A stretch of DNA of 64,000 bases from contig NZ_JAERSF010000001.1 of the NCBI RefSeq assembly GCF_016735615.1, positions 310,001-374,000 of the forward strand, given 5' to 3'. Made by a program: the position numbers and the translations under genes. Shown piece by piece: positions 35,089-42,635 of this stretch. Source of the stretch: Flavobacterium tagetis (GTDB taxonomy: Bacteria > Bacteroidota > Bacteroidia > Flavobacteriales > Flavobacteriaceae). Position 1 is the first letter of the stretch. Every line of letters starts with the position of its first letter. The notes under the pieces were generated by a model. It ran no database searches. It worked only from the letters and a program-made list of their open reading frames with translations, and was not told where the DNA came from.

Positions 35089-35128
35089 AAACCTCAGCCT
35101 TTTATTGTAAAGACTGAGGTTTGTTTTT
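35089..35128 (+). terminator. Terminator after the GH3-like operon
   Basis: AAACCTCAG (35089-35097) pairs with CTGAGGTTT (35114-35122), followed by a T-rich run. Confidence 0.75.
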
Positions 35129-35149
35129 TATTTTGATTGTCGAGTTACT

Positions 35150-35220
35150 TGTGGAGATCCCTCGTCCCTCGGGATGACAAAAAATGGGTCGGGTTCTTCG
35201 ACTTCGCTCAGGGTGACAAT
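35150..35220. repeat. Two TGACA-type repeat pieces
   Basis: GATCCCTCGTCCCTCGGGAT followed by GACA (35156-35180) and CTTCGACTTCGCTCAGGGTG followed by ACAA (35193-35220) are half-elements of the palindromic repeats seen at 7644-7718 and 10075-10176. Confidence 0.6.
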
Positions 35221-35227
35221 TTGTAAA

Positions 35228-36457
35228 TTACATCATATCGATATATCTATCGTGGTATCCTAATAAGTATAAAACACCGTCAAGACCTAAACTCGAAATT
35301 GAAGTTGAGGCGCTTTCTTTTACTTTTGGTTTTGCGTGGAAAGCAATTCCTAGACCAGCTAAGTTTAGCATTGGCAAATCGTTGGCTCCATCTCCAACCG
35401 CGATTGTCTGGTTGATGTGGATTCCTTCTTTTTCGGCGATTGCTTTTAGATATTCGGCTTTTTTCTGACCGTCTACGATATCTCCTAAATATTTCCCTGT
35501 CAGTTTACCATCTTTTATTTCTAATTGATTGGCGTGAACGTAGTCTATTCCTAATTCTTTTTGAAGATATTCTCCAAAATATGTAAATCCTCCTGAAAGA
35601 ATTGCCGTTTTATAACCGTAATATTTTAAAGCTTTCATCAAACGGTGTGCTCCTTGAGTTATTGGCAGATTAACAGCAACGTTTTGTAGAACTTCCTCAC
35701 TCAAACCTTCTAGAAGTGCCATACGTTTTTTAAAGCTTTCGTTGAAGTCAATTTCACCATTCATAGCCGATTCTGTAATCGCTCGCACTTGATCTCCTAC
35801 TCCATTTAATTCTGCAAGCTCATCGATTACTTCTGTTTGAATTAAAGTCGAATCCATATCGAAGCAAACCAAACGGCGGTTTCTTCTGTAAATATTATCT
35901 TCTTGGAAAGAGATATCAACGTTGAGTGTTCTAGAGATTTCCATAAAACTCGCAGTCATGATGATCTTGTTTACAATTTCGCCTGTTACAGACAATTGAA
36001 TACAAGAACGCGGATATTCTTCTTTTTCGACAACAGAAGTTCTTCCTGTTAATCTAATAATAGAATCAATATTTAAATTTTGATCTGACAATATTTGAGT
36101 TACTGCAGACAATTGTGATGCCGCCAGTTTCTCACCCAAAATATTGATGATATAACGTTGTTTTGATTGTGATTTTACCCACGTTTCATAATCTTCGATA
36201 GAAATTGGAATAAATTTCACTTTAATTTCCAATTCGTATGCTTTAAACAAAAGATCTTTTAAAACAGGTGCTGAAGAAGATCCTGCGGCAATTTCGAACA
36301 AAATTCCTAATGAAAGCGTATCGTGAATATCAGCTTGCCCGATATCTAAAATATTGGCATCGTAAGTTGCCAATACAGCTGTCAATCCTGCTGTAACCCC
36401 AATTTTATCGTGTCCAGAAACTTTTAATAAAATTATTTCTTTGTCTTCTGCTGCCAT
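35228..36457 (-). CDS. serB: Phosphoserine phosphatase
   Basis: SerB makes L-serine from phosphoserine, the last step of serine synthesis. The 409 residues contain N-terminal ACT-like domains (about 1-180, KVSGHDKIGVTAGLTAVLA) and a C-terminal HAD phosphatase with CFDMDSTLIQTE (nucleophile Asp, about 198-209), LSGGFTYFG (about 289-297) and VGDGANDLPML (about 353-363). ACT domains usually give feedback regulation by serine or another amino acid. Confidence 0.95.
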   Translation of the reverse strand: MAAEDKEIILLKVSGHDKIGVTAGLTAVLATYDANILDIGQADIHDTLSLGILFEIAAGSSSAPVLKDLLFKAYELEIKVKFIPISIEDYETWVKSQSKQRYIINILGEKLAASQLSAVTQILSDQNLNIDSIIRLTGRTSVVEKEEYPRSCIQLSVTGEIVNKIIMTASFMEISRTLNVDISFQEDNIYRRNRRLVCFDMDSTLIQTEVIDELAELNGVGDQVRAITESAMNGEIDFNESFKKRMALLEGLSEEVLQNVAVNLPITQGAHRLMKALKYYGYKTAILSGGFTYFGEYLQKELGIDYVHANQLEIKDGKLTGKYLGDIVDGQKKAEYLKAIAEKEGIHINQTIAVGDGANDLPMLNLAGLGIAFHAKPKVKESASTSISSLGLDGVLYLLGYHDRYIDMM

Positions 36458-36536
36458 TTTATCTTCTTGATATTAAAGCGACAAAAATCGGCAATCTCCC
36501 GATGATAAAAAAGTATAATCATTGTTTTTTTGAAAC

Positions 36537-36563
36537 AAAAAAGCACATTTTCATGTGCTTTTT
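36537..36563 (-). terminator. Terminator after the VOC gene at 36614
   Basis: AAAAAAGCACAT (36537-36548) pairs with ATGTGCTTTTT (36553-36563). It ends the minus-strand VOC/SRPBCC cluster before serB. Confidence 0.75.
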
Positions 36564-36613
36564 AGAGTAATTTAACAATTATGTTCTACTATCAAAATAA
36601 CATAACTTTTATA

Positions 36614-37051
36614 TTATTTCATTCCTTCGTTTTTGTCAAAACTCACCATCCAATTGATGCCGAATTTATCTTTAAACATTCCAAAATAAGATCCCCAGAA
36701 AGTATCGTTCATCGGCATTTCTACTTTTCCTCCTGCCGAAAGTCCGTTAAAGATTTTATCGGCATCTTCTCTGCTTTCTGCATTAATAGAAACAGAAAAG
36801 TTATCGCCAAAACCGACATCTCCGTATCTTGGATGCGTATCGCTTCCCATTAAAATACTATTTCCAATTGGAAGAGATACGTGCATAATTCTATTCAAAG
36901 CTTCTTCAGAAAGCACTTCACCTTCTTCTGCCGGAGCATCTTTAAATTTTCCGATATACGGAAAATCTCCACCAAAAACTGATTTATAAAACAGAAATGC
37001 TGCTTCGCATGTTCCGTTAAACATTAAATATGGATTAACTGCTGTTGCCAT
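36614..37051 (-). CDS. VOC superfamily protein, PhnB/YjdN-like
   Basis: A 145-residue vicinal-oxygen-chelate protein of the PhnB-like (formerly 3-demethylubiquinone methyltransferase-like) type. It starts with NPYLMFNGTCEAAFLFYKSVFGG and ends with GSYFGMFKDKFGINWMVSF. Metal-binding residues are weak in this subgroup. It is the last of five small genes on the minus strand that alternate VOC and SRPBCC folds. Possible detoxification role; substrate not known. Confidence 0.88.
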   Translation of the reverse strand: MATAVNPYLMFNGTCEAAFLFYKSVFGGDFPYIGKFKDAPAEEGEVLSEEALNRIMHVSLPIGNSILMGSDTHPRYGDVGFGDNFSVSINAESREDADKIFNGLSAGGKVEMPMNDTFWGSYFGMFKDKFGINWMVSFDKNEGMK

Positions 37052-37112
37052 GATATTATTTTTTAAATTGTTAATTCTAAATTATCTTTCTTCTATTCTC
37101 TTTCTTCCAGCT

Positions 37113-37550
37113 TTACTTCTCAGATAACTCTTTAATTATATCCATTCCTTTTGGAAAAGCTTCTTTGAAATAATCAATATGTTTTTCTATTACATCGACT
37201 TCTACATGAAGATCAACCACATCGCCTTTTTGATCTAAACGATAAGTTTCCATTGCTCCAATCCATTTCTCTGTTTCTTCATTTGGCGGAACTTCTTTAT
37301 GATCTTTTAATTCGCCCATATGTTTAAAAGCCATATATTCATTCGGAATTTTAGTTTCAATCAAACTATTCATTCCTTCTCCTCCTGGCCCTAAAAAATA
37401 AATTTTATCGCCTTCGTTCCAACTAGTTTCAACGTAACTTCCTTCACAAAAAGCGCTTGTCCACTTTCTGTAAGTTTCGTCGTCCCATAAGACTTTCCAA
37501 ATTTTTTCTTTGGGAGCCTTTATATCGATATTAAAAACTAATTTTTCCAT
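37113..37550 (-). CDS. SRPBCC (AHSA1-like) protein
   Basis: A 145-residue START/Bet v1-like domain: IDIKAPKEKIWKVLWDDETYRKWT near the N-terminus and a long C-terminal helix. The reading frame stays open up to 37727, but I place the start at 37550 because the upstream part lies inside the neighbouring VOC gene and has no family similarity, while this ATG gives the standard N-terminus. Start and the stop of the upstream VOC gene (37552) are 1 base apart, so translation is probably coupled. Confidence 0.88.
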   Translation of the reverse strand: MEKLVFNIDIKAPKEKIWKVLWDDETYRKWTSAFCEGSYVETSWNEGDKIYFLGPGGEGMNSLIETKIPNEYMAFKHMGELKDHKEVPPNEETEKWIGAMETYRLDQKGDVVDLHVEVDVIEKHIDYFKEAFPKGMDIIKELSEK

Positions 37551-37551
37551 A

Positions 37552-37962
37552 TTAATCTGGTAATTTACTAAAGTCCATAAATAAAACATTCCAACGATGA
37601 CCATCCAAATCGGCAAAACCGCAGCCATACATCCATCCTTGGCTTTCTGCAGGAGGAGCAAAAATAGTTCCGCCAGCTTCTTTGACTTTTTCAGCCAGTT
37701 CATCAACTTCTTCTCTGCTTTCTGCATCTATCGAAATCAAGACTTCAGAGCTCGATTTTGTATCGGTAAGACTATTTTGAGAAAAACTAGAAAATAGCAT
37801 TTCTTCAAAAAGCATTATTACAAAATGTCCTTCACCTACAATCATGCACGTCGAACTTGGCGTATCATGCTGTTCATTAAACGAAAAACCTATTTTCCAG
37901 AAAAAATCTTTCGCTTTTGCTACGTCCTTTACAGGAAGATTCAACCATATTTGTTTTGTCAT
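37552..37962 (-). CDS. VOC family (glyoxalase/bleomycin-resistance fold) protein
   Basis: A 136-residue protein of the VOC fold: LPVKDVAKAKDFFWKIGFSF at the N-terminus and GWMYGCGFADLDGHRWNVLFMD at the C-terminus. It closely resembles the VOC protein at 38528, with the same ending pattern (DxDGHxWxVxFMD), so the two are paralogues. It is directly upstream of, and coupled to, an SRPBCC gene. Role unknown, possibly binding or detoxifying small molecules. Confidence 0.88.
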   Translation of the reverse strand: MTKQIWLNLPVKDVAKAKDFFWKIGFSFNEQHDTPSSTCMIVGEGHFVIMLFEEMLFSSFSQNSLTDTKSSSEVLISIDAESREEVDELAEKVKEAGGTIFAPPAESQGWMYGCGFADLDGHRWNVLFMDFSKLPD

Positions 37963-38072
37963 TTTTTGTTTTTTTTGTTGGGTTAAATATTTATTTCTTT
38001 TTAAACCATATCAGTATTATTTAGCATTCTATTTTCAACCTTTGACCCTTTGTTACTCTGCGCCTTTGTACC

Positions 38073-38477
38073 TTAATTAGCTTCAATATAACTTTTAAAG
38101 TTATCCAAAATCGCCTGCCAGCCTGCACGCTGCATTTCTTCTGGATTTTGAGTTTCTGGATCAAAACTTTCTACAATTTCAACTCCATCTGCAGTTTCTG
38201 CAAAAGTAATTTCAACCTTTCTTCCGTCTCCCATAACATACGAAAGCGCTTGGTTTGGTTTTACTAAAGTAAACTCCCCTTCAAAGTCAAAACTCATACT
38301 TCCGTCTTTTGCAGCCATAGTCGATTTGAATCTTCCTCCCTCTCTTAAATCGGCTTCTGCATAAGGTGTGTGCCAATCAGGAGAAGCAAAACTCCATTTT
38401 GTAATATGTTCTGGAGTATTCCAAAAATTCCAAACTTTGTCAAGAGATGCATTAACGGTGTTTTTAATTGTGATCAT
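38073..38477 (-). CDS. SRPBCC (AHSA1-like, ATPase-activator fold) protein
   Basis: A 134-residue protein typical of the AHSA1 group: ITIKNTVNASLDKVWNFWNTPEHITKW at the N-terminus, ADLREGGRFKSTM in the middle, and GWQAILDNFKSYIEAN as the C-terminal helix. A hydrophobic pocket for a small ligand is expected. It is the second gene of the VOC/SRPBCC group; with the 37113 gene it forms a pair of paralogues. Confidence 0.9.
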   Translation of the reverse strand: MITIKNTVNASLDKVWNFWNTPEHITKWSFASPDWHTPYAEADLREGGRFKSTMAAKDGSMSFDFEGEFTLVKPNQALSYVMGDGRKVEITFAETADGVEIVESFDPETQNPEEMQRAGWQAILDNFKSYIEAN

Positions 38478-38527
38478 TTTTGTAGCTTTTAAATAATTTA
38501 TTTTTCGTTTGATTTGTTCTTACTTAA

Positions 38528-38938
38528 TTACATATTTTCTGGAATCTGACTTTCATCCATAAAGAAAACTTCCCAATGATGTCCGTCTACATCTAAAAAA
38601 GTTCTTTGATACATCCAGCCATAATCTTGAGATTGCTGGTAATCTGTTCCTCCAGCCTTAATAGCCTTTTCCATCATTTCATCTACTTGTTCTCGCGTTT
38701 CTACAGAAAGCGCCATAAGAGCTTCGCTGGTCGTTGTAGAATCACAAATTTGTTTCTTTGTAAATGTTTGATAAAACTCTTTTATCAAAAGCATCACAAA
38801 GATGCTTTCGCTTATAACGATACATGCTCCCTTATCATTTGTAAATTTAGGATTGGTTGGAAAGCCTAGTTCGTTAAAAAAAGATATTGCGCGATTTAAA
38901 TCTTTTACAGCAAGATTTAAGAAGATTTTTGTTTTCAT
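38528..38938 (-). CDS. VOC family protein
   Basis: A 136-residue VOC-fold protein: LAVKDLNRAISFFNELGFPTN at the N-terminus and MYQRTFLDVDGHHWEVFFMD at the C-terminus. Likely the first gene of the minus-strand VOC/SRPBCC group. It is divergent from a GlxA-type regulator that starts 141 bases away and may control the cluster. Confidence 0.88.
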   Translation of the reverse strand: MKTKIFLNLAVKDLNRAISFFNELGFPTNPKFTNDKGACIVISESIFVMLLIKEFYQTFTKKQICDSTTTSEALMALSVETREQVDEMMEKAIKAGGTDYQQSQDYGWMYQRTFLDVDGHHWEVFFMDESQIPENM

Positions 38939-39037
38939 CTTTATAAAATTACGAATTAATTAAAACAAATTTAATTTTTTAAGATTACTTAAAATGTCAA
39001 TAAAAGCCATTTTTAGGGGCATTTGAGACAATTTGCT

Positions 39038-39045
39038 TATTTTTG
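39038..39045 (+). promoter_or_regulatory. -7 box of the GlxA-type regulator
   Basis: TATTTTTG ends at 39045, beyond the ATG at 39043. A transcript from here cannot include that ATG, which supports the later start at 39079. Confidence 0.55.
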
Positions 39046-39078
39046 CTTCTTACTAAAATTCCAAAAAACCAAAATATC

Positions 39079-40044
39079 ATGAGCACGAAACTAGGATTAA
39101 TCATTCCTCACGATTATAAATTACTAAGCATCGCGGCAATATTAGAGGTATTCGAAACTACGAATAAACTTACTCCTGGAATTGAAAAACCATTTGAAAT
39201 TATGATTTTTCAGTCGCAAGAACAAACCGATCAGGGAAATTTATTTGGATATAAAAGCAACGCTATTGAAACTTCAGAAATTATTCTGGACTTAATTTTA
39301 ATTCCCGCTTTTACGACTGATAATATGAGCGAGATGATTAAAAAGAATAAAAGCTTTATTCCGTGGCTTCAAAAACAGCACAAAGCAGGAGCCGAATTGG
39401 CGAGTTTTTGCACTGGAGCATTTTTGTTTGCCGCATCAGGTTTGCTGAATGAAAAATTAGCTACGACACATGTTGATGCCTGCAGCGCCTTTACAAAAGC
39501 TTTTCCGATGGTGAAACTTAAACCCGAAGAAACCTTAACAGCCGACGGAAGCTTATACACCAGCGGCGGATCAACCTCAACATTTCATTTACTAATTCTT
39601 TTGGTTCAAAAATTTTGCGGTAATGAGATGGCAGTTAAAATAGCCAAAATATTCTCTATCGATTTGAACAGATACAAACAAAGCTATTTCAGCACTTTTA
39701 GACCCAATCACTTACACAATGATTCTCTAGTTGCTCTATTACAGCAAAAAATTGAGAATCAATACCATTCCATCGAAAAACTGGAAGAAATTACAAAAGA
39801 TATCCCAACAAGTACCCGAAACATGACACGCCGTTTCAAACAAGTGACAGGAATTCCTCCGATTGAATATTTACAGAATATAAGAGTCGAAAGTTCGAAG
39901 AAGTATTTAGAGCAAACCCAGCTTTCGATTTCAGAAATTATCGAAAAAACAGGTTATAACGATCCTAAAGCTTTTAGAAAAGTTTTTTATAAAATGGTTG
40001 GTATGAAGCCAATTGAATATCGAGAGAAATTTAGAGTGCAATAA
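39079..40044 (+). CDS. GlxA-type AraC regulator with DJ-1/PfpI domain
   Basis: The protein is 321 residues from this start. The N-terminal half is a DJ-1/PfpI amidotransferase-like sensing domain (LGLIIPHDYKLLSIAAILEVFE; the ASFCTGAFLFAASG elbow holds the Cys). The C-terminal half is an AraC DNA-binding domain ending in ISEIIEKTGYNDPKAFRKVF. An ATG 12 codons upstream (39043) is rejected because it overlaps the predicted -7 box. It is divergent from the VOC/SRPBCC genes and is a candidate for their regulation; the inducer is unknown. Confidence 0.9.
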   Translation: MSTKLGLIIPHDYKLLSIAAILEVFETTNKLTPGIEKPFEIMIFQSQEQTDQGNLFGYKSNAIETSEIILDLILIPAFTTDNMSEMIKKNKSFIPWLQKQHKAGAELASFCTGAFLFAASGLLNEKLATTHVDACSAFTKAFPMVKLKPEETLTADGSLYTSGGSTSTFHLLILLVQKFCGNEMAVKIAKIFSIDLNRYKQSYFSTFRPNHLHNDSLVALLQQKIENQYHSIEKLEEITKDIPTSTRNMTRRFKQVTGIPPIEYLQNIRVESSKKYLEQTQLSISEIIEKTGYNDPKAFRKVFYKMVGMKPIEYREKFRVQ

Positions 40045-40084
40045 TTTTTAGAAGCAGATCAATTCGTTTTCATAAGAACGTTTT

Positions 40085-40177
40085 GTCCTGCTCTACACTG
40101 TATTCCCGACAAACAAAAACTACGGCTAAAAAGCCTTGTTTTTCTAAATCGGGAGATGCCGTTTCGATCAGGGCTAT
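40085..40177. repeat. Structured intergenic repeat element, variant copy C (inverted)
   Basis: GTCCTGCTCTACACTGTATT at the left and CCGTTTCGATCAGGGCTAT at the right match the reverse complement of the flanks of copy A (GTCCCGCTATCCGTTGCAAT ... CCACTTCTATCGGGGCTAG). The inner part has a different stem around GGCT/AGCC with flanking AAAAAC/GTTTTT. It lies between the GlxA-type gene and clpX. Confidence 0.55.
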
Positions 40178-40224
40178 CATAGAACTTTTGTATTCCATAA
40201 AAAACTGAATAAAAAGACAATAAA

Positions 40225-40255
40225 AAAAACCTGTTCAAAAAATGAACAGGTTTTT
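40225..40255 (-). terminator. Terminator after clpX
   Basis: AAAAACCTGTTC (40225-40236) pairs with GAACAGGTTTTT (40244-40255), downstream of clpX on the minus strand with a T-run. Confidence 0.85.
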
Positions 40256-40275
40256 AGAAAATATATTTTCAATAA

Positions 40276-41508
40276 TTAAGAAGCAATCTCCATACGCTTC
40301 AATAAGTTTTTACTTAACGTATGTTCTGCATATTCTTTATCGATTGTCAAACTAATATCGTCAGATGTTGGCAGTTCATACATCGCATCTGTCAAGATAG
40401 CTTCACATAAAGAACGTAATCCACGAGCACCTAATTTATACTCTAACGCTTTATCTACAATAAAATCTAAAGCTTCGTCAGTAATCGTAAATTCAACATC
40501 ATCCATCAAGAATAATTTCTGATATTGTTTGATCAATGCATTTTTAGGCTGTGTTAAAATTGCACGAAGCGTTGCTTTATCCAAAGGATCCATGTGTGTT
40601 AAAACCGGTAAACGCCCAATAATCTCAGGAATCAAACCAAAGTCTTTAATATCTTTTGGTATAATATATTGCAACAAATTGTCTTTGTCAATATTGTCAG
40701 TGTTTTTAGAAGTTGAGTAACCAACTGCCTGACGGTTTAGACGTTTTGAAATAATACGTTCTACTCCATCAAAAGCTCCACCAGCAATAAACAATATATT
40801 TTGTGTGTTTACCTCAACAAATTTCTGGTCTGGATGTTTACGTCCACCTTTTGGCGGTACATTTACAACTGTCCCTTCTAATAACTTCAATAATGCCTGT
40901 TGAACACCTTCTCCAGAAACGTCACGTGTGATTGACGGGTTATCGCTTTTGCGAGCGATTTTATCAATTTCGTCAATAAATACGATTCCTCTTTCTGCTT
41001 TTGCTACGTCGTAATCAGCAGCCTGAAGCAAACGAGTTAGAATACTTTCAACATCTTCTCCAACATAACCAGCTTCTGTCAATACAGTTGCATCAACAAT
41101 TGCCAACGGAACATCTAACATTTTAGCAATAGTTTTTGCCACTAATGTTTTTCCTGTTCCTGTCTGACCAACCATGATGATGTTACTTTTTTCAATCTCA
41201 ACTTCATCATCCAATTGCTGTTGCATTAAACGTTTGTAGTGATTGTAAACCGCAACCGACATTACTTTTTTAGTCTGATCTTGACCAATAACATATTGAT
41301 CTAGGAAAGCTCTAATTTCTTTTGGTTTCTTTAAAATCAAGTCCCCAACTAATTTTGCGCTTCCGCTAGATTTTAATTCTTCTAAAACAATTCCGTGTGC
41401 TTGCTCAATACACTTATCACAAATATGTGCATTAATACCTGCAATTAATAAATTAGTTTCTGGCTTCTTTCTTCCACAAAACGAACATTCTAATACTACT
41501 TTTGCCAT
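40276..41508 (-). CDS. clpX: ATP-dependent Clp protease ATP-binding subunit ClpX
   Basis: ClpX unfolds tagged proteins and feeds them into ClpP. The 410 residues have the N-terminal zinc finger (CSFCGRKK and CDKC, about 7-36), Walker A GQTGTGKT (about 114-121), Walker [10 protein letters not shown] (about 175-183), the [11 protein letters not shown] pore-region stretch and the [13 protein letters not shown] region, here LNRQAVGYS. It follows clpP on the minus strand after 169 bases with a repeat, and tig lies further upstream: the standard tig-clpP-clpX order. Confidence 0.97.
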   Translation of the reverse strand: MAKVVLECSFCGRKKPETNLLIAGINAHICDKCIEQAHGIVLEELKSSGSAKLVGDLILKKPKEIRAFLDQYVIGQDQTKKVMSVAVYNHYKRLMQQQLDDEVEIEKSNIIMVGQTGTGKTLVAKTIAKMLDVPLAIVDATVLTEAGYVGEDVESILTRLLQAADYDVAKAERGIVFIDEIDKIARKSDNPSITRDVSGEGVQQALLKLLEGTVVNVPPKGGRKHPDQKFVEVNTQNILFIAGGAFDGVERIISKRLNRQAVGYSTSKNTDNIDKDNLLQYIIPKDIKDFGLIPEIIGRLPVLTHMDPLDKATLRAILTQPKNALIKQYQKLFLMDDVEFTITDEALDFIVDKALEYKLGARGLRSLCEAILTDAMYELPTSDDISLTIDKEYAEHTLSKNLLKRMEIAS

Positions 41509-41520
41509 TCTATATTTAGT

Positions 41521-41665
41521 TACTAAGCTGCAAAGATACTAAGTTTCTAAGCTTTTTTAAATTAAAACTTTAAAACTTAACTCCTTACAGCTTAATATTT
41601 TATTTTTTATTTGAATTTCAAATCACAAAGAACACTTAGAATCTTAGCGTCTTAGCAACTTAAAA
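41521..41665. repeat. TAAG periodic repeats in inverted orientation between clpP and clpX
   Basis: A CTAAG-rich stretch (41521-41553) and its approximate reverse complement (41633-41665, CTTAG units) could form a long imperfect hairpin of about 30 pairs. It lies between two genes that are normally co-transcribed, so it may shape transcript ends or levels. Confidence 0.55.
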
Positions 41666-41677
41666 TCTTTTATAAAA

Positions 41678-42352
41678 TTATCCTCTTCTTAATACTTCGT
41701 CAATCATTCCGTACTCTTTTGCTTCATCTGCTTTCATCCAGTAATCACGCTCACTGTCTTTGTGCACTTTGTCAAAAGTTTGTCCAGAATGTTGAGAAAT
41801 GATGTTGTAAAGTTCATCTTTTAATTTCAACATCTCACGTAAGTTGATTTCCATATCTGTTGCAACTCCTTGTGCTCCTCCAGATGGCTGGTGAATCATT
41901 ACTCTTGAGTGAGGCAACGCAGAACGTTTTCCTGCTGCACCGGCACATAATAAAACCGCTCCCATAGAAGCCGCCATCCCTGTACAGATTGTTGCTACAT
42001 CTGGCTTGATGTATTGCATAGTATCATAAATTCCTAAACCTGCATAAACACTTCCTCCTGGAGAGTTTAAGTAAATTTGAATATCTTTTGAAGCATCAGC
42101 GCTTTCTAAAAATAACAACTGAGCCTGAACGATATTAGCAATCTGATCGTCAATACCTGTTCCTAAAAAGATAATTCTGTCCATCATTAATCTTGAAAAA
42201 ACGTCTAATTGAGAAATATTCAGCTGACGCTCTTCAATAATATATGGAGTCATGTTTGTTGGAGTCATTGCTGCTACGATTTTATCGTAATACATTGCGT
42301 TTACTCCTTGGTGCTTTGTAGCAAATTTTTTGAATTCTTTACCGTAGTTCAT
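41678..42352 (-). CDS. clpP: ATP-dependent Clp protease proteolytic subunit ClpP
   Basis: ClpP forms the two-ring serine protease chamber served by ClpX. The 224 residues carry the catalytic Ser in CTGMAASMGAVLL (about 118-130), His in SRVMIHQPSGG (about 149-159) and Asp in the region of DYWMKADEAKEYGMID (about 203-218; the triad Asp lies in the segment near LREMLKLKDELY). The N-terminus is longer than the processed enzyme, as usual for a propeptide. It is in the tig-clpP-clpX run. Confidence 0.96.
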   Translation of the reverse strand: MNYGKEFKKFATKHQGVNAMYYDKIVAAMTPTNMTPYIIEERQLNISQLDVFSRLMMDRIIFLGTGIDDQIANIVQAQLLFLESADASKDIQIYLNSPGGSVYAGLGIYDTMQYIKPDVATICTGMAASMGAVLLCAGAAGKRSALPHSRVMIHQPSGGAQGVATDMEINLREMLKLKDELYNIISQHSGQTFDKVHKDSERDYWMKADEAKEYGMIDEVLRRG

Positions 42353-42359
42353 ATTTTTA

Positions 42360-42630
42360 GTTTAAAGTTGAAAAGTCTAAAGTCAGCATGTGACTTAAAC
42401 GAATTAAACAAAGTTCATACCTTTTTATAAGAGATGCCAATTTGTCTTCTTTTTATAATAGAAGTTTCGTTATTGAAATTTAAGAAATAATTATTTCAAA
42501 TCAACGATCTTTTTAAAACAAAAAAAGAGCGTCAAAAATATCTTTTGACGCTCAAATATAACTTTTTTTATCTTTCAGTTTCTGTAATAAAATCTTAAAA
42601 TTTGACTTTACAACTTTTGACTTTCAGATT
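42360..42630. repeat. AAAGTC-type repeats flanking the tig-clpP gap
   Basis: Near clpP, AAAGTTGAAAAGTCTAAAGT (about 42364-42383) and a small hairpin AAGTCA/TGACTT; near tig, TTTGACTTTACAACTTTTGA (about 42602-42621), which is the approximate inverse. They bracket the 283-base gap, which otherwise holds the tig terminator and the clpP upstream region with a near-consensus -7 box. No gene is seen in the gap. Confidence 0.45.
42520..42553 (-). terminator. Terminator after tig
   Basis: GAGCGTCAAAA (42527-42537) pairs with TTTTGACGCTC (42543-42553); read on the minus strand it ends in T6. It suggests that tig and clpP are at least partly separate transcripts here. Confidence 0.78.
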
Positions 42631-42635
42631 AAAAT

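Noticed and set aside
37551..37727. Longer start for the SRPBCC gene (204 residues)
   Set aside because: The extension lies inside the VOC gene at 37552-37962 in another frame and lacks SRPBCC features.
39043..39078. Upstream ATG of the GlxA-type regulator
   Set aside because: It overlaps the predicted -7 box (39038-39045), and the family N-terminus begins at 39079.
41521..41665. CRISPR array
   Set aside because: The TAAG repeats are 7-10-base periodic with no uniform spacers, no cas genes are in the window, and the units are degenerate.
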